61,674 nucleotides of DNA from an uncultured Bacteroidales bacterium (lineage in GTDB: Bacteria; Bacteroidota; Bacteroidia; Bacteroidales; P3), in assembly GCA_905235855.1 (NCBI GenBank), contig CAJONE010000017.1, forward strand, positions 1 to 61,674. The letters run 5' to 3'. The position numbers and the translations under genes are program-made. Of this stretch, positions 35,848 through 43,971 are shown one piece after another (the stretch's first letter is position 1; each line of letters starts with the position of its first letter). Below the pieces are notes generated by a model. It did no database searches and was not told the origin of the DNA. It saw nothing but the letters and a program-made list of their open reading frames with translations.

Positions 35848-38574
35848 GTGTATCTTGAGGACGACATAAAGAGGATATTTGACGGCAAACGGGTTCTGAT
35901 AGCCGGAATGGGACGCGAAGGCAAATCGGCGCTGGCGCTGGTTGAGCGATTAGGAGTTTGTGCCGAGGTTGTCACCGCAGAAAACGACGAAGCGATACGC
36001 ACATCGCTGACTGTAAACAATTTCGACATGATAGTGAAGTCGCCCGGCATACCGATGCGTGTGTTGAACGACTTGTGCCAGAACACCGAAATAACGTCGA
36101 TGACGGACATTTTCCTGCGTGTGTATGGCGACCAGGTTGTGGGAATCACTGGCACAAAAGGCAAAAGCACAACAAGTTCGCTGATATACAACGTATTCAA
36201 GACAGCAGGCTATAAGGTACTGCTGGGTGGAAACATCGGAATACCGCTGTTCGAGCTGTTAGACAAGATGGACGTAACCACAATCGTGGTAGCCGAGCTT
36301 TCGTGCCACCAACTGGAGGGAATCCATCGCGGACCGCATGTGGCGGTGCTGCTCAACCTGTTTCAAGAGCATCTGGACCACTATGGAAGCTACACGGAAT
36401 ACAAGATGGCCAAGTTGCAGATTGGCCTACGACAATGTGACGGCGACACACTTATCTACTGCCGCGACAACGCGGAGCTGTCAGCAATGGTGAACGCCAA
36501 CCGGACGCAATTCCGCTCAAACGTGATTGACTATTCGGCCAACGACGAGCCGATTTTTGGCGATGTCACGACGCGATTGCCAGGCGAACACAACCGAAGC
36601 AACATACAGGCAGTGGCCTGCGTGGCACGCCAATACTGCATCGACGGCGAACTGTTTCGCAAGGGAGTGTCGGAGTTCAACGGCCTGGAACACCGGCTTG
36701 AATTTGTGGGAGTGTATAAGGGAATAAAATTTTACAACGATTCAATATCCACAATACCAGCGGCCTGTGAAGCGGCTGTAAAAGCTGTGGGCGACGTGCA
36801 GACACTTATACTCGGAGGCTTCGACCGCGGGATTGACTATAGCAGCCTCGCAACATTTCTGGCCAAAAGCAACGTGAATAACATAGCGTTTGTTGGAAAA
36901 GCCGGGCAGCGCATCCTGGAGCATTTGAACAGCCTTTACCCCGACCACGGAAAAAACACACATTTGTTTGTTGCCGACAACAGCGATGGCAAGTCCGACG
37001 GCAACGGCACAAAAATCTACCGCCGAGTGACAAACTGGTGCTTCAAAGTGACAGAAGCCGGCAAATGCTGCCTTCTTTCGCCAGCGGCGGCAAGCTATGA
37101 CAGCTTCAAGAATTTCGAGGAGCGCGGTCGTGTGTTCAAGGAACTTGTGCGCAGCCACGTCAGACACGAACTGCACGCTCACCCCGGTCTATCGGGCAAC
37201 GAATCCTATGCCCACGACACAATAGTGGAAAGCCTGAAAGCCTACAAAGACTGCACAGTGTTCACCTATGTAGGAGACCACGAGGCAGCCGGCGACGTGA
37301 TTTCGGCGGGTGAAACGCCAGAATACAAAAGCGAATTTTTCGGGCGCGTAAGCGGTTACGGTGTCGTAGCTGTATTCGGCAATCGCAAAGAGCTGCCAAC
37401 CATAGTCCTACGAGCCGATACCGATGCACTGCCCATAGACGAACAACGGATGCCGTCGACCGAAGACGGACAACCAACAGCCTTATTCGACCTAAAATCC
37501 ACCCCCGACACAGCCGACGACTACGACAATTTGGACTGTTTCGACTACCGTTCGCGCGTCAAAGGCGTATCGCACAAATGCGGCCATGACGGTCACACAG
37601 CAATCATGTTGCGCGTGGCCGACATGATTGCACAGACACCGTCGGTTTACGCCGACAAAAACATTATGCTGATATTCCAGCCCGAAGAGGAAACCGGCTA
37701 CGGCTCGCAAAAGATACTGGACAGCGGCATTATGCAGCGATACAGCATTCAGGGTATCTACGGTCTGCACAACATACCTGGCGAGCCATTGGGCACGATA
37801 CTCTTGACCGGACGGACTTTTGCGGCCGCCTCTGTGGGCGTAAAATACAGCATCACAGGTCGCCAAACCCATGCTTCAACACCCGAAAAGGGACTAAATC
37901 CAGGTTTGGCCGTAGCAGAACTGATCGAAGAGTTCGACAAACTGAACAGCGACCGGAACAATCCGGACAACCGCAACAGCCGCGAAACATCGGGTCTTTC
38001 AAGTCTTTTAACCGCATGGCGTAACAAAAACAAGAACAAGCAAACCCTACCCCAAGACCCGATATCGGGATTTGCCCAAAGCACATTGATAGGGATACGT
38101 CTTGGAGATGAAGCCTACGGAACATCGGCAGGCACGGCAGAAGCCATGTTCACCCTGCGGACATTCTCAAACGCGAGCATGGCAACCCTGCGTGCAAAAG
38201 CCGACAGGATAGCCCACGAAATATGCAAGCGACACGGTTTGCAGCTTTCAGTCAGCGAGAGCGACCCCTTTAAGGCAACGGAAAACAACGCCGACCAGAC
38301 CAACTGGATTGAAAAGGTCTTCACCCAGACGGGTTTCACCGTCAAACACCTTGACAAACCCTTCCGCTGGTCGGAGGATTTCGCCAACTACCTTCAGCAC
38401 TACAGCGGCGCCTTTTTCGGCATAGGAGCGGGCGAAAACTGCCACGAGCTGCACCATCCCGACTACGACTTTCCCGACGGCCTAATCGAACCAGCAGCCA
38501 AAGCATTCTACTCCATACTCCTGAATTCAGAAACAAAACAATACAAACAGCCGAATAACGAAACAAAACAATAA
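35848..38574 (+). CDS. murD2: MurD2-type UDP-MurNAc-L-Ala:L-Glu ligase fused to an M20D amidohydrolase
   Basis: Residues 1-435 are a complete Mur ligase: an N-terminal MurD-like Rossmann domain, P-loop GTKGKSTT (102-109), NLFQEHLDHYG (170-180), FYNDSISTIPAA (295-306) and LSPAAASYDSF (410-420). GTKGKST plus EHLDxYG points to MurD2, which adds L-Glu rather than D-Glu. Residues 436-895 are a full M20D peptidase: RHELHAHPGLSG, RADTDALP (522-529), metal ligands in KCGHDGHTA (577-585), PEEE (612-615), GLHNIPGE (639-646) and ELHHPDYDFPD near the end. No stop or frameshift separates them. The start is GTG 35848. MurL is encoded two genes upstream. The amidohydrolase substrate is unknown; an N-acyl amino acid or muropeptide fragment is inference. 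A short Gln/Asn/Lys tail ends the protein. Confidence 0.87.
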   Translation: MYLEDDIKRIFDGKRVLIAGMGREGKSALALVERLGVCAEVVTAENDEAIRTSLTVNNFDMIVKSPGIPMRVLNDLCQNTEITSMTDIFLRVYGDQVVGITGTKGKSTTSSLIYNVFKTAGYKVLLGGNIGIPLFELLDKMDVTTIVVAELSCHQLEGIHRGPHVAVLLNLFQEHLDHYGSYTEYKMAKLQIGLRQCDGDTLIYCRDNAELSAMVNANRTQFRSNVIDYSANDEPIFGDVTTRLPGEHNRSNIQAVACVARQYCIDGELFRKGVSEFNGLEHRLEFVGVYKGIKFYNDSISTIPAACEAAVKAVGDVQTLILGGFDRGIDYSSLATFLAKSNVNNIAFVGKAGQRILEHLNSLYPDHGKNTHLFVADNSDGKSDGNGTKIYRRVTNWCFKVTEAGKCCLLSPAAASYDSFKNFEERGRVFKELVRSHVRHELHAHPGLSGNESYAHDTIVESLKAYKDCTVFTYVGDHEAAGDVISAGETPEYKSEFFGRVSGYGVVAVFGNRKELPTIVLRADTDALPIDEQRMPSTEDGQPTALFDLKSTPDTADDYDNLDCFDYRSRVKGVSHKCGHDGHTAIMLRVADMIAQTPSVYADKNIMLIFQPEEETGYGSQKILDSGIMQRYSIQGIYGLHNIPGEPLGTILLTGRTFAAASVGVKYSITGRQTHASTPEKGLNPGLAVAELIEEFDKLNSDRNNPDNRNSRETSGLSSLLTAWRNKNKNKQTLPQDPISGFAQSTLIGIRLGDEAYGTSAGTAEAMFTLRTFSNASMATLRAKADRIAHEICKRHGLQLSVSESDPFKATENNADQTNWIEKVFTQTGFTVKHLDKPFRWSEDFANYLQHYSGAFFGIGAGENCHELHHPDYDFPDGLIEPAAKAFYSILLNSETKQYKQPNNETKQ

Positions 38575-38583
38575 CAAATCAAT

Positions 38584-40212
38584 ATGAAAAAAATCATTCT
38601 ACTCGCAACGGTTTTATTTATAACCTTGGGCGGCAGAGCACAGGATTACCCTGTCGACGGCCAGAACTGCACCAGCATCATGGTTGGCAAGAAAGCTTCG
38701 ATGGACGGAAGTGTCATCACATCACACACCTGCGACGGCGTTTACCGCACATGGGTTGCCATCGAACCAGCGCAGGACTACAACTCCAAAGCCGTGGAGA
38801 AAATCTACAAGGGCACTGTCCACACATCTTACCGCGCCGACACCACAGGCATGCGCGAAGTAGGCACAATTCCGCAGGTTGCCCACACCTATGCCTACCT
38901 CAACACGGCTTACCCCTGCATGAACGAGAAGCAGCTGGCCATAGGCGAAACCACCTTTGGCGGTCCCAAATGCCTGGTGAACAAGAACGGAATGTTCAAC
39001 ATTGAGGAGCTTATGCGCCTCATACTGAAACGCTGCGACAACGCCCGCGACGCAATCCACCTGATAGGAGACCTCGTGAAACAGTACGGCTACGGCGATG
39101 AGGGCGAGTGCATAACCATTGCCGACAAAAACGAAGTGTGGCAGCTTGAAATTATGGGCTGCGGCGAAAAAGAGATCGGAGCCATCTGGGCAGCGCAACG
39201 TATACCAGACGAGCACGTCGGCGTGTCGGCCAACATACCGCGCATTGGCCGCATGAACCGTGCCAACACCGAGTACTTCATGGCCTCCGACAACGTGGAG
39301 AAAGTAGCAAAAAAATACAAACTCTGGGACGGCAAGGGCGAATTCATATTCTGGAAAGCATTTATACCCGAATATGCCAACGGAAAGAATTTCCGTGAGC
39401 GTGAATTCTTCATCTTCAACGCATTGGCGCCATCGATGAAACTGTCGATGGATATGGACGAGCTGCCGTTCTCGGTGCGACCCGACAAACACGTTGATGT
39501 GCGCAAGGTGATGGAGCTGTTCCGCAGCACCTACGAAGGCACCGACATGGATATGTGCCGCAACATCAAATATGTAAAGACCCGCAAGGACAAGAACGGG
39601 AAGACCGTGCGCGACACCGTTATGAGCCCTATTGCAAACCCATGGATGACGGGTACCACACAGGCCACCTATAACATGCTTGACGAGAGCGCAGTAGACT
39701 TCAAACGCACCGTGGCCGTGGCTTGGTGTTCATATTCGACGGTAATACAGTTGCGCGACTGGCTTCCGAACGAGGTGGGCGGCGTATGCTGGTTCTCGTT
39801 CGACAATCCGGCCCAGTCACCACGAGTACCCATTTTTTCAGGGACAAAGATTTTGCCCACAACTTTCGCACTCTGTGGCCAAAATGCGTACAGTGACGAT
39901 GCAGCAATATGGAAATACCGCAAAGCCAACAAACTGGCAACTGTGTCATGGCAACGCACAAAAGAGCTAATGAACAAGTCGATCCGCACGCATGAGAACA
40001 ATGCCTTCGGCAAACTCGACGCACTGGAGAAACAGATAAAAACACTTGTCGAGAACCGCGATGAGGCGCAATACGAAAGCGACCGCAATCGCTACCAAGG
40101 CCAAATAGACAACCTGCTGAACGCCTACACACAAAAAATCTACGACCAGACCTCGGCAGAATGGCACGAACTGGAAAACGACTTCTGGTTTATGTTCAAG
40201 ACGGGATTCTAA
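38584..40212 (+). CDS. C69 family dipeptidase
   Basis: The 542-aa protein has a signal peptide (1-19, ending GRAQ) and then the Ntn-hydrolase nucleophile Cys29 in GQNCTSIMVGKKASMDGSV, the C69 signature. Further family blocks are VAHTYAYLNTAYPCMNEKQLAIGETTFGG, GECITIADKNEVWQLEIMG, and WAAQRIPDEHVGVSANIPRIG. It should cleave dipeptides in the periplasm or outside the cell after removal of the short N-terminal segment. It starts 9 bases after the MurD2-M20 fusion, so the two are co-transcribed. Both being peptidases makes a shared role in peptide or muropeptide salvage plausible. Confidence 0.92.
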   Translation: MKKIILLATVLFITLGGRAQDYPVDGQNCTSIMVGKKASMDGSVITSHTCDGVYRTWVAIEPAQDYNSKAVEKIYKGTVHTSYRADTTGMREVGTIPQVAHTYAYLNTAYPCMNEKQLAIGETTFGGPKCLVNKNGMFNIEELMRLILKRCDNARDAIHLIGDLVKQYGYGDEGECITIADKNEVWQLEIMGCGEKEIGAIWAAQRIPDEHVGVSANIPRIGRMNRANTEYFMASDNVEKVAKKYKLWDGKGEFIFWKAFIPEYANGKNFREREFFIFNALAPSMKLSMDMDELPFSVRPDKHVDVRKVMELFRSTYEGTDMDMCRNIKYVKTRKDKNGKTVRDTVMSPIANPWMTGTTQATYNMLDESAVDFKRTVAVAWCSYSTVIQLRDWLPNEVGGVCWFSFDNPAQSPRVPIFSGTKILPTTFALCGQNAYSDDAAIWKYRKANKLATVSWQRTKELMNKSIRTHENNAFGKLDALEKQIKTLVENRDEAQYESDRNRYQGQIDNLLNAYTQKIYDQTSAEWHELENDFWFMFKTGF

Positions 40213-40261
40213 ACCAACGAACGGATAATCAATTGTGTTTCATCACAAAAACAATAGTATC

Positions 40262-40897
40262 ATGAAAAAAATAATCATTGTCTCGGTGTTATCGCTATGC
40301 GTAATGCTCACCTCCTGCTCGGTGCTGAGCGGATTGGCCGACCAGATTAAGGGTATAGCAAACCTCGCCAACTGTGAGTATTCGCTCAACAACGTCTCAA
40401 ACGTGTCGGTGGCCGGTGTCGATGTGAAAAAAGTGGCCGGCGGGCAAATAGGTGTCACCGATATAGCCAAACTTGCCGCTTCGATAATGAACAAGCAGAT
40501 ACCCCTGGCGATGGATTTCAACGTCGGTATCAAGAACCCGACACAGACCAACGCACAGCTGAATACGATGGACTGGATGGTAAACGTGCAAAACACCCAA
40601 CTAGCACAGGGGACAACCAAAAAGAGCTACACTATCAACGCCGGACGCACATCAACCGTGCCGCTTAACGTGGCCACTGACATGTACCGCATATTCTCAA
40701 AAGACGGCATAGAATCGTTGAAAGGCTTTGCTGGCAGTTTCAAAAGCGACGGCACATCGTCGAAGGTGGGTATCAAGGTTCGTCCGACCCTTAATGTGGG
40801 TAACTATGCACTCAAAACCCCAAACTACATAACCATTGAGAAGAATATCGGCAAAAAAGCCACCAACACCAGCACGGTTCAAACCAAAAAGAGTTGA
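40262..40897 (+). CDS. LEA type 2-like lipoprotein
   Basis: The 211-aa protein has a lipobox at Cys19 (CVMLTSCSV). The beta-rich body (LNNVSNVSVAGVDVKKV, IPLAMDFNVGIKNPTQTNAQLNTMDWMVNV) resembles late-embryogenesis-abundant type 2 / DUF6567-like domains found in Bacteroidota lipoproteins. I use ATG 40262 because the upstream ATG at 40235 would place nine polar residues before the signal. It may be an outer-membrane or periplasmic stress or binding protein. Its stop overlaps the start of the rhodanese gene (TTGA), so they are coupled. Confidence 0.8.
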   Translation: MKKIIIVSVLSLCVMLTSCSVLSGLADQIKGIANLANCEYSLNNVSNVSVAGVDVKKVAGGQIGVTDIAKLAASIMNKQIPLAMDFNVGIKNPTQTNAQLNTMDWMVNVQNTQLAQGTTKKSYTINAGRTSTVPLNVATDMYRIFSKDGIESLKGFAGSFKSDGTSSKVGIKVRPTLNVGNYALKTPNYITIEKNIGKKATNTSTVQTKKS

Positions 40898-41289
40898 CAG
40901 TGAAGCCATGTTGCGGCTTTTTGAAGTTGTGCCTAACAAATCTTTGCCACTCACAACACAGACCAATCAAAAGCAAGCCAGCCACAACCTCCGAATTTGC
41001 CGACACGATTAAACGTAATGACACAGTGTTGGTGGATATTCGCTCAAAGAGAGAATATTCAGAAGGACACATCGCCGGTGCCACCAACGTGGTGTGGACA
41101 GATGCCACATTCAGGACTGATTTCGAGAAACTGGCAATCGGCAAAGAAAAGACAATCGCAATCTATTGCCTGCGCGGACGAAGAAGCAAAGCTGCGGCCA
41201 TGGTTCTCGCCGAAATGGGCTACACTGTGGTCAACCTGAATGGAGGCATAAGGGCATGGCAAACAGATTGCCGCGAAACAGTGCGGTAA
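40894..41289 (+). CDS. Rhodanese-like protein
   Basis: The 131-aa product is one rhodanese domain: DTVLVDIRSKREYSEGHIAGATNVVW, the active-site loop IAIYCLRGRRSKAAAMVLAEMGY with the catalytic Cys, and LNGGIRAW. It would transfer sulfane sulfur to thiol acceptors. The TTG at 40894 overlaps the lipoprotein stop; a GTG at 40900 is an alternative and gives KPCCGFLKLCL, a Cys-rich leader that could be a lipoprotein signal. Location is therefore uncertain. It ends the plus-strand cluster begun at 35848. Confidence 0.83.
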   Translation: MTVKPCCGFLKLCLTNLCHSQHRPIKSKPATTSEFADTIKRNDTVLVDIRSKREYSEGHIAGATNVVWTDATFRTDFEKLAIGKEKTIAIYCLRGRRSKAAAMVLAEMGYTVVNLNGGIRAWQTDCRETVR

Positions 41290-41303
41290 TCTGTTTATAA
41301 TCA

Positions 41304-41326
41304 GCCCTGTCAAAAAAACGCAGGGC
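41304..41326. terminator. Weak hairpin between convergent genes
   Basis: GCCCTG (41304-41309) pairs with CAGGGC (41321-41326) around an 11-base A-rich loop, in the 39-bp gap between the rhodanese gene and the convergent MATE gene. A bidirectional terminator is plausible, but the stem is short and no T-tract follows. Confidence 0.35.
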
Positions 41327-41328
41327 GC

Positions 41329-42690
41329 TCACGCCGATAATCCTGTTTGATGTGTTGTTTCGGGTACCTGCGAGTAGACTGACCGTTTCAGCAGCAGTCC
41401 CTGCAACAACCCGCGCATAGCAAGATAGACCATAAAAGCGGTCCAAAGGATATTGTTCCATTGATATGCCGTAACCTCTGCATCAGCTGTTAACCAATCT
41501 TTTAGCCCATAGTAAACCGCGAAAAACGACACCGTGGCCAAAAACATGGTGTTGCGCATGGCACGCGAGGCAGTGGCACCCACGAAAATGCCGTCGAACA
41601 GAAAAGCCGCGAATCCGCAGACAGGCACAACAAGCGTCCAAAACATATATTCGCGCGCACCATCGATAACCGCAGACTCGTCACTGAAAACCCGCAGAAA
41701 CCACTCGCCAAACAAAGCATACAGAACAGTAAAGACGACAGTAAGTGCCAATCCCCACAGCAATATCAACCTAACCGAAAGACGCAGAGACTTCGAATCG
41801 CGGGCACCGATATATCGTCCAACCAACGACTCGCCCGCGTAGGCAAAGCCATCCATGATATAGCTGAACAGTGTGAAAAACTGCAACAGCAGCGCATCGA
41901 TAGCCAGCACCTCATCGCTTATGCGCCCCGAAGCGGCGGTGATGAAAGTGAACACAGCGGCAAGACAAACCGTACGCAGGAATATGTCGCTGTTCACCTT
42001 AAAAAAACGCAGCATCTCTTTCGAGTTGAAAATCGAGATGTTAAAGTCTAAATGCTCTCTGAAGAGCTGCCCGTAGCGTTTCCTCACAAAAAAGAGACCC
42101 ACGGCCAAGCCGCTGTATTGCGCTATGACTGTGCCTAAGGCCACACCGCGAATATCCCATCGCAAGACAAGAACAAACAGCAGGCTGCAAACAATGTTCA
42201 CAATATTGAGAAATATAGCAATCCACATCGGAAGACGGGAGTTCTGCATACCGATAAACCATCCCTTGACAGCATACAGCCCCAAAGTGGCAGGCGCTGC
42301 CCAAATGCGGATATAATAGTAGCTCATGGCAAGCGAAATCACATCCGGTCCCGCCCTGAACACTTTCCCTGCAAGCAAGGCTATAGGCCACTGCAACAGC
42401 AGCAACAAGATCGCAATAGCTATTGCGACAACAAAAGCCCTGACAAACACCTTAACAGCCTCGTCCATTCGATTGGCTCCATAGGCTTGAGCCGTGAAAC
42501 CACTGGTGCCCATGCGCAGAAAACCAAAATTCCAGTAAATGAGATTGAATATGGATGTGCCAATAGCTATCGCACCGATGTGAAGGGCACTCAAATGGCC
42601 CACAATTGCCATATCGACCATGCCGAGCAACGGCACAGTTATGTTTGTCACAATGTTGGGCAACGCAAGTCCCAATATCCTGCGGTTCAA
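41329..42690 (-). CDS. MATE family efflux transporter, DinF-like
   Basis: Twelve membrane helices and the MATE hallmarks are visible: GLALPNIVTNITVPLLGMVDMAIVGHL, FGFLRMGTSGFTAQAYGA, and LPMWIAIFLNIVNIVCSLLFV. MATE proteins export drugs or metabolites with Na+ or H+. The frame stays open to 42798, but the family start is NRRILGLALPN, so I place initiation at TTG 42690-42688. A -7-like TATTTTTGC at 42736-42728 on the minus strand supports that, although no -33 is clear. Met at 42741 is the main alternative. The gene is convergent with the rhodanese gene and divergent from the MscS gene. Confidence 0.88.
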   Translation of the reverse strand: MNRRILGLALPNIVTNITVPLLGMVDMAIVGHLSALHIGAIAIGTSIFNLIYWNFGFLRMGTSGFTAQAYGANRMDEAVKVFVRAFVVAIAIAILLLLLQWPIALLAGKVFRAGPDVISLAMSYYYIRIWAAPATLGLYAVKGWFIGMQNSRLPMWIAIFLNIVNIVCSLLFVLVLRWDIRGVALGTVIAQYSGLAVGLFFVRKRYGQLFREHLDFNISIFNSKEMLRFFKVNSDIFLRTVCLAAVFTFITAASGRISDEVLAIDALLLQFFTLFSYIMDGFAYAGESLVGRYIGARDSKSLRLSVRLILLWGLALTVVFTVLYALFGEWFLRVFSDESAVIDGAREYMFWTLVVPVCGFAAFLFDGIFVGATASRAMRNTMFLATVSFFAVYYGLKDWLTADAEVTAYQWNNILWTAFMVYLAMRGLLQGLLLKRSVYSQVPETTHQTGLSA

Positions 42691-42908
42691 GGCGGTGTAA
42701 TCGTTAATGAAACAATCTATCGACAATGCAAAAATACACATAAAAACGGAAATGCCGACTTGGAGCCACGCCTGAAGTTGCTCTACACCATTATTCACCG
42801 CATCGGCATGTTAGGGGTGACAAACAGAAACCGATTGGCCAACGAGAAAGTATGGACGCACACCGAAGCGTACCGACCAAAGCCTTTTACCGTTCAAACA
42901 TTTTTTTG

Positions 42909-42917
42909 TATCTTTGC
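42909..42917 (+). promoter_or_regulatory. -7 element (TATCTTTGC) of the MscS gene
   Basis: TATCTTTGC matches TAnnTTTGC, 19 bases before ATG 42936. The likely transcript start near 42924 excludes the longer frame from 42852 and so decides the start of the channel gene. The -33 region is only TTTT-like. Confidence 0.55.
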
Positions 42918-42935
42918 ATTTTATTATATATAAAT

Positions 42936-43946
42936 ATGAGACTGCTTGACGACAATACGCCGCAACTTTTGGCGGCAGCGACTGCGCAAAAAGAGAATAT
43001 GGCTGAACTACCGAAGGACGAATTCAGCCAGGCCATACTGACGCAGGACAGCGTGGCACAGACCGTAAAGGACAGCCTGAAAAACATGAATCTTGCCGAA
43101 ATCAAAGACGTTGTGACTGGCGAAAACACACTGCTCAAGGACGGGCTGAAGACACTTACAGACTTGACAGTGAGTTTCATACCCAAATTGCTGATAGCCA
43201 TCATAGTGCTTTGGATAGGCTTGAAGCTGGCCAAGTTGCTGAAGCGCACCATAATAAAACTGCTCGACAAACGCAAAGCAGAGCCTTCGCTGAAGTCGTT
43301 TCTGGCTTCGCTGGTAGACGTGCTGCTAAAGGTTATGCTGGTTATAATGGTTATGGACATAATCGGCATAAAGGCCACCTCGTTTATCGCAGTGCTTGGA
43401 GCCGCCGGCCTTGCAGTAGGCATGGCCCTTCAGGGCACATTGCAGAATTTTGCGGGCGGGGTCATCATATTGCTCATGAAACCATTCCGAGTGGACGACT
43501 ACATCGAATGCGGAAGCTACAAGGGCTATGTCAAAGAGATACGTATTTTCCACACCATCATACAGCCCTTTAATGGGCGAACAGTAATTGTGCCAAATTC
43601 GTCGCTCGCAACGACATCGCTCATCAACCACACACGGCAGCCGCAAATACGCCTCGACGTGGTGGCGAGTGTGGCCTACGGCACGGATCTTGACTATGCC
43701 AAAGAAGTGTTGCGCGAAATAGTCGACAACGACCCACTTATATTGAAAGAACCCGCAGCAAAGATAACCGTAAGCGAACTCGGCAACAGTTCGGTGGACA
43801 TCTCGCTATGGCTGTGGGTGAAAACCGAAGACTACTGGACAGTTTGGACACGCATACGCGAAAACATCTACAAAGCCTTCTACGAAAAGGGCATCTCGAT
43901 TCCTTTCCCACAAATGGATGTACACCTCCAGCAAGCCGACAAATGA
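42936..43946 (+). CDS. MscS-type mechanosensitive channel
   Basis: The 336-aa protein has an extracytoplasmic N-terminal segment rich in Asp, Lys and Glu, then three membrane helices. The pore helix and the following region carry GAAGLAVGMALQGTLQNFAGGVIILLMKPFRVDDYIE, the MscS signature. The beta domain includes VPNSSLATTSLINHTRQPQIRLDV. It opens under membrane tension to release osmolytes. ATG 42936 is preferred because a -7 promoter element lies just upstream. The C10 protease follows 25 bases later on the same strand. Confidence 0.93.
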   Translation: MRLLDDNTPQLLAAATAQKENMAELPKDEFSQAILTQDSVAQTVKDSLKNMNLAEIKDVVTGENTLLKDGLKTLTDLTVSFIPKLLIAIIVLWIGLKLAKLLKRTIIKLLDKRKAEPSLKSFLASLVDVLLKVMLVIMVMDIIGIKATSFIAVLGAAGLAVGMALQGTLQNFAGGVIILLMKPFRVDDYIECGSYKGYVKEIRIFHTIIQPFNGRTVIVPNSSLATTSLINHTRQPQIRLDVVASVAYGTDLDYAKEVLREIVDNDPLILKEPAAKITVSELGNSSVDISLWLWVKTEDYWTVWTRIRENIYKAFYEKGISIPFPQMDVHLQQADK

Positions 43947-43971
43947 CAACGACAATCCCAAACCAAACGTT

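Noticed and set aside
42691-42798. N-terminal extension of the MATE protein
   Set aside because: The family start matches NRRILGLALPN; the extension overlaps a possible promoter element.
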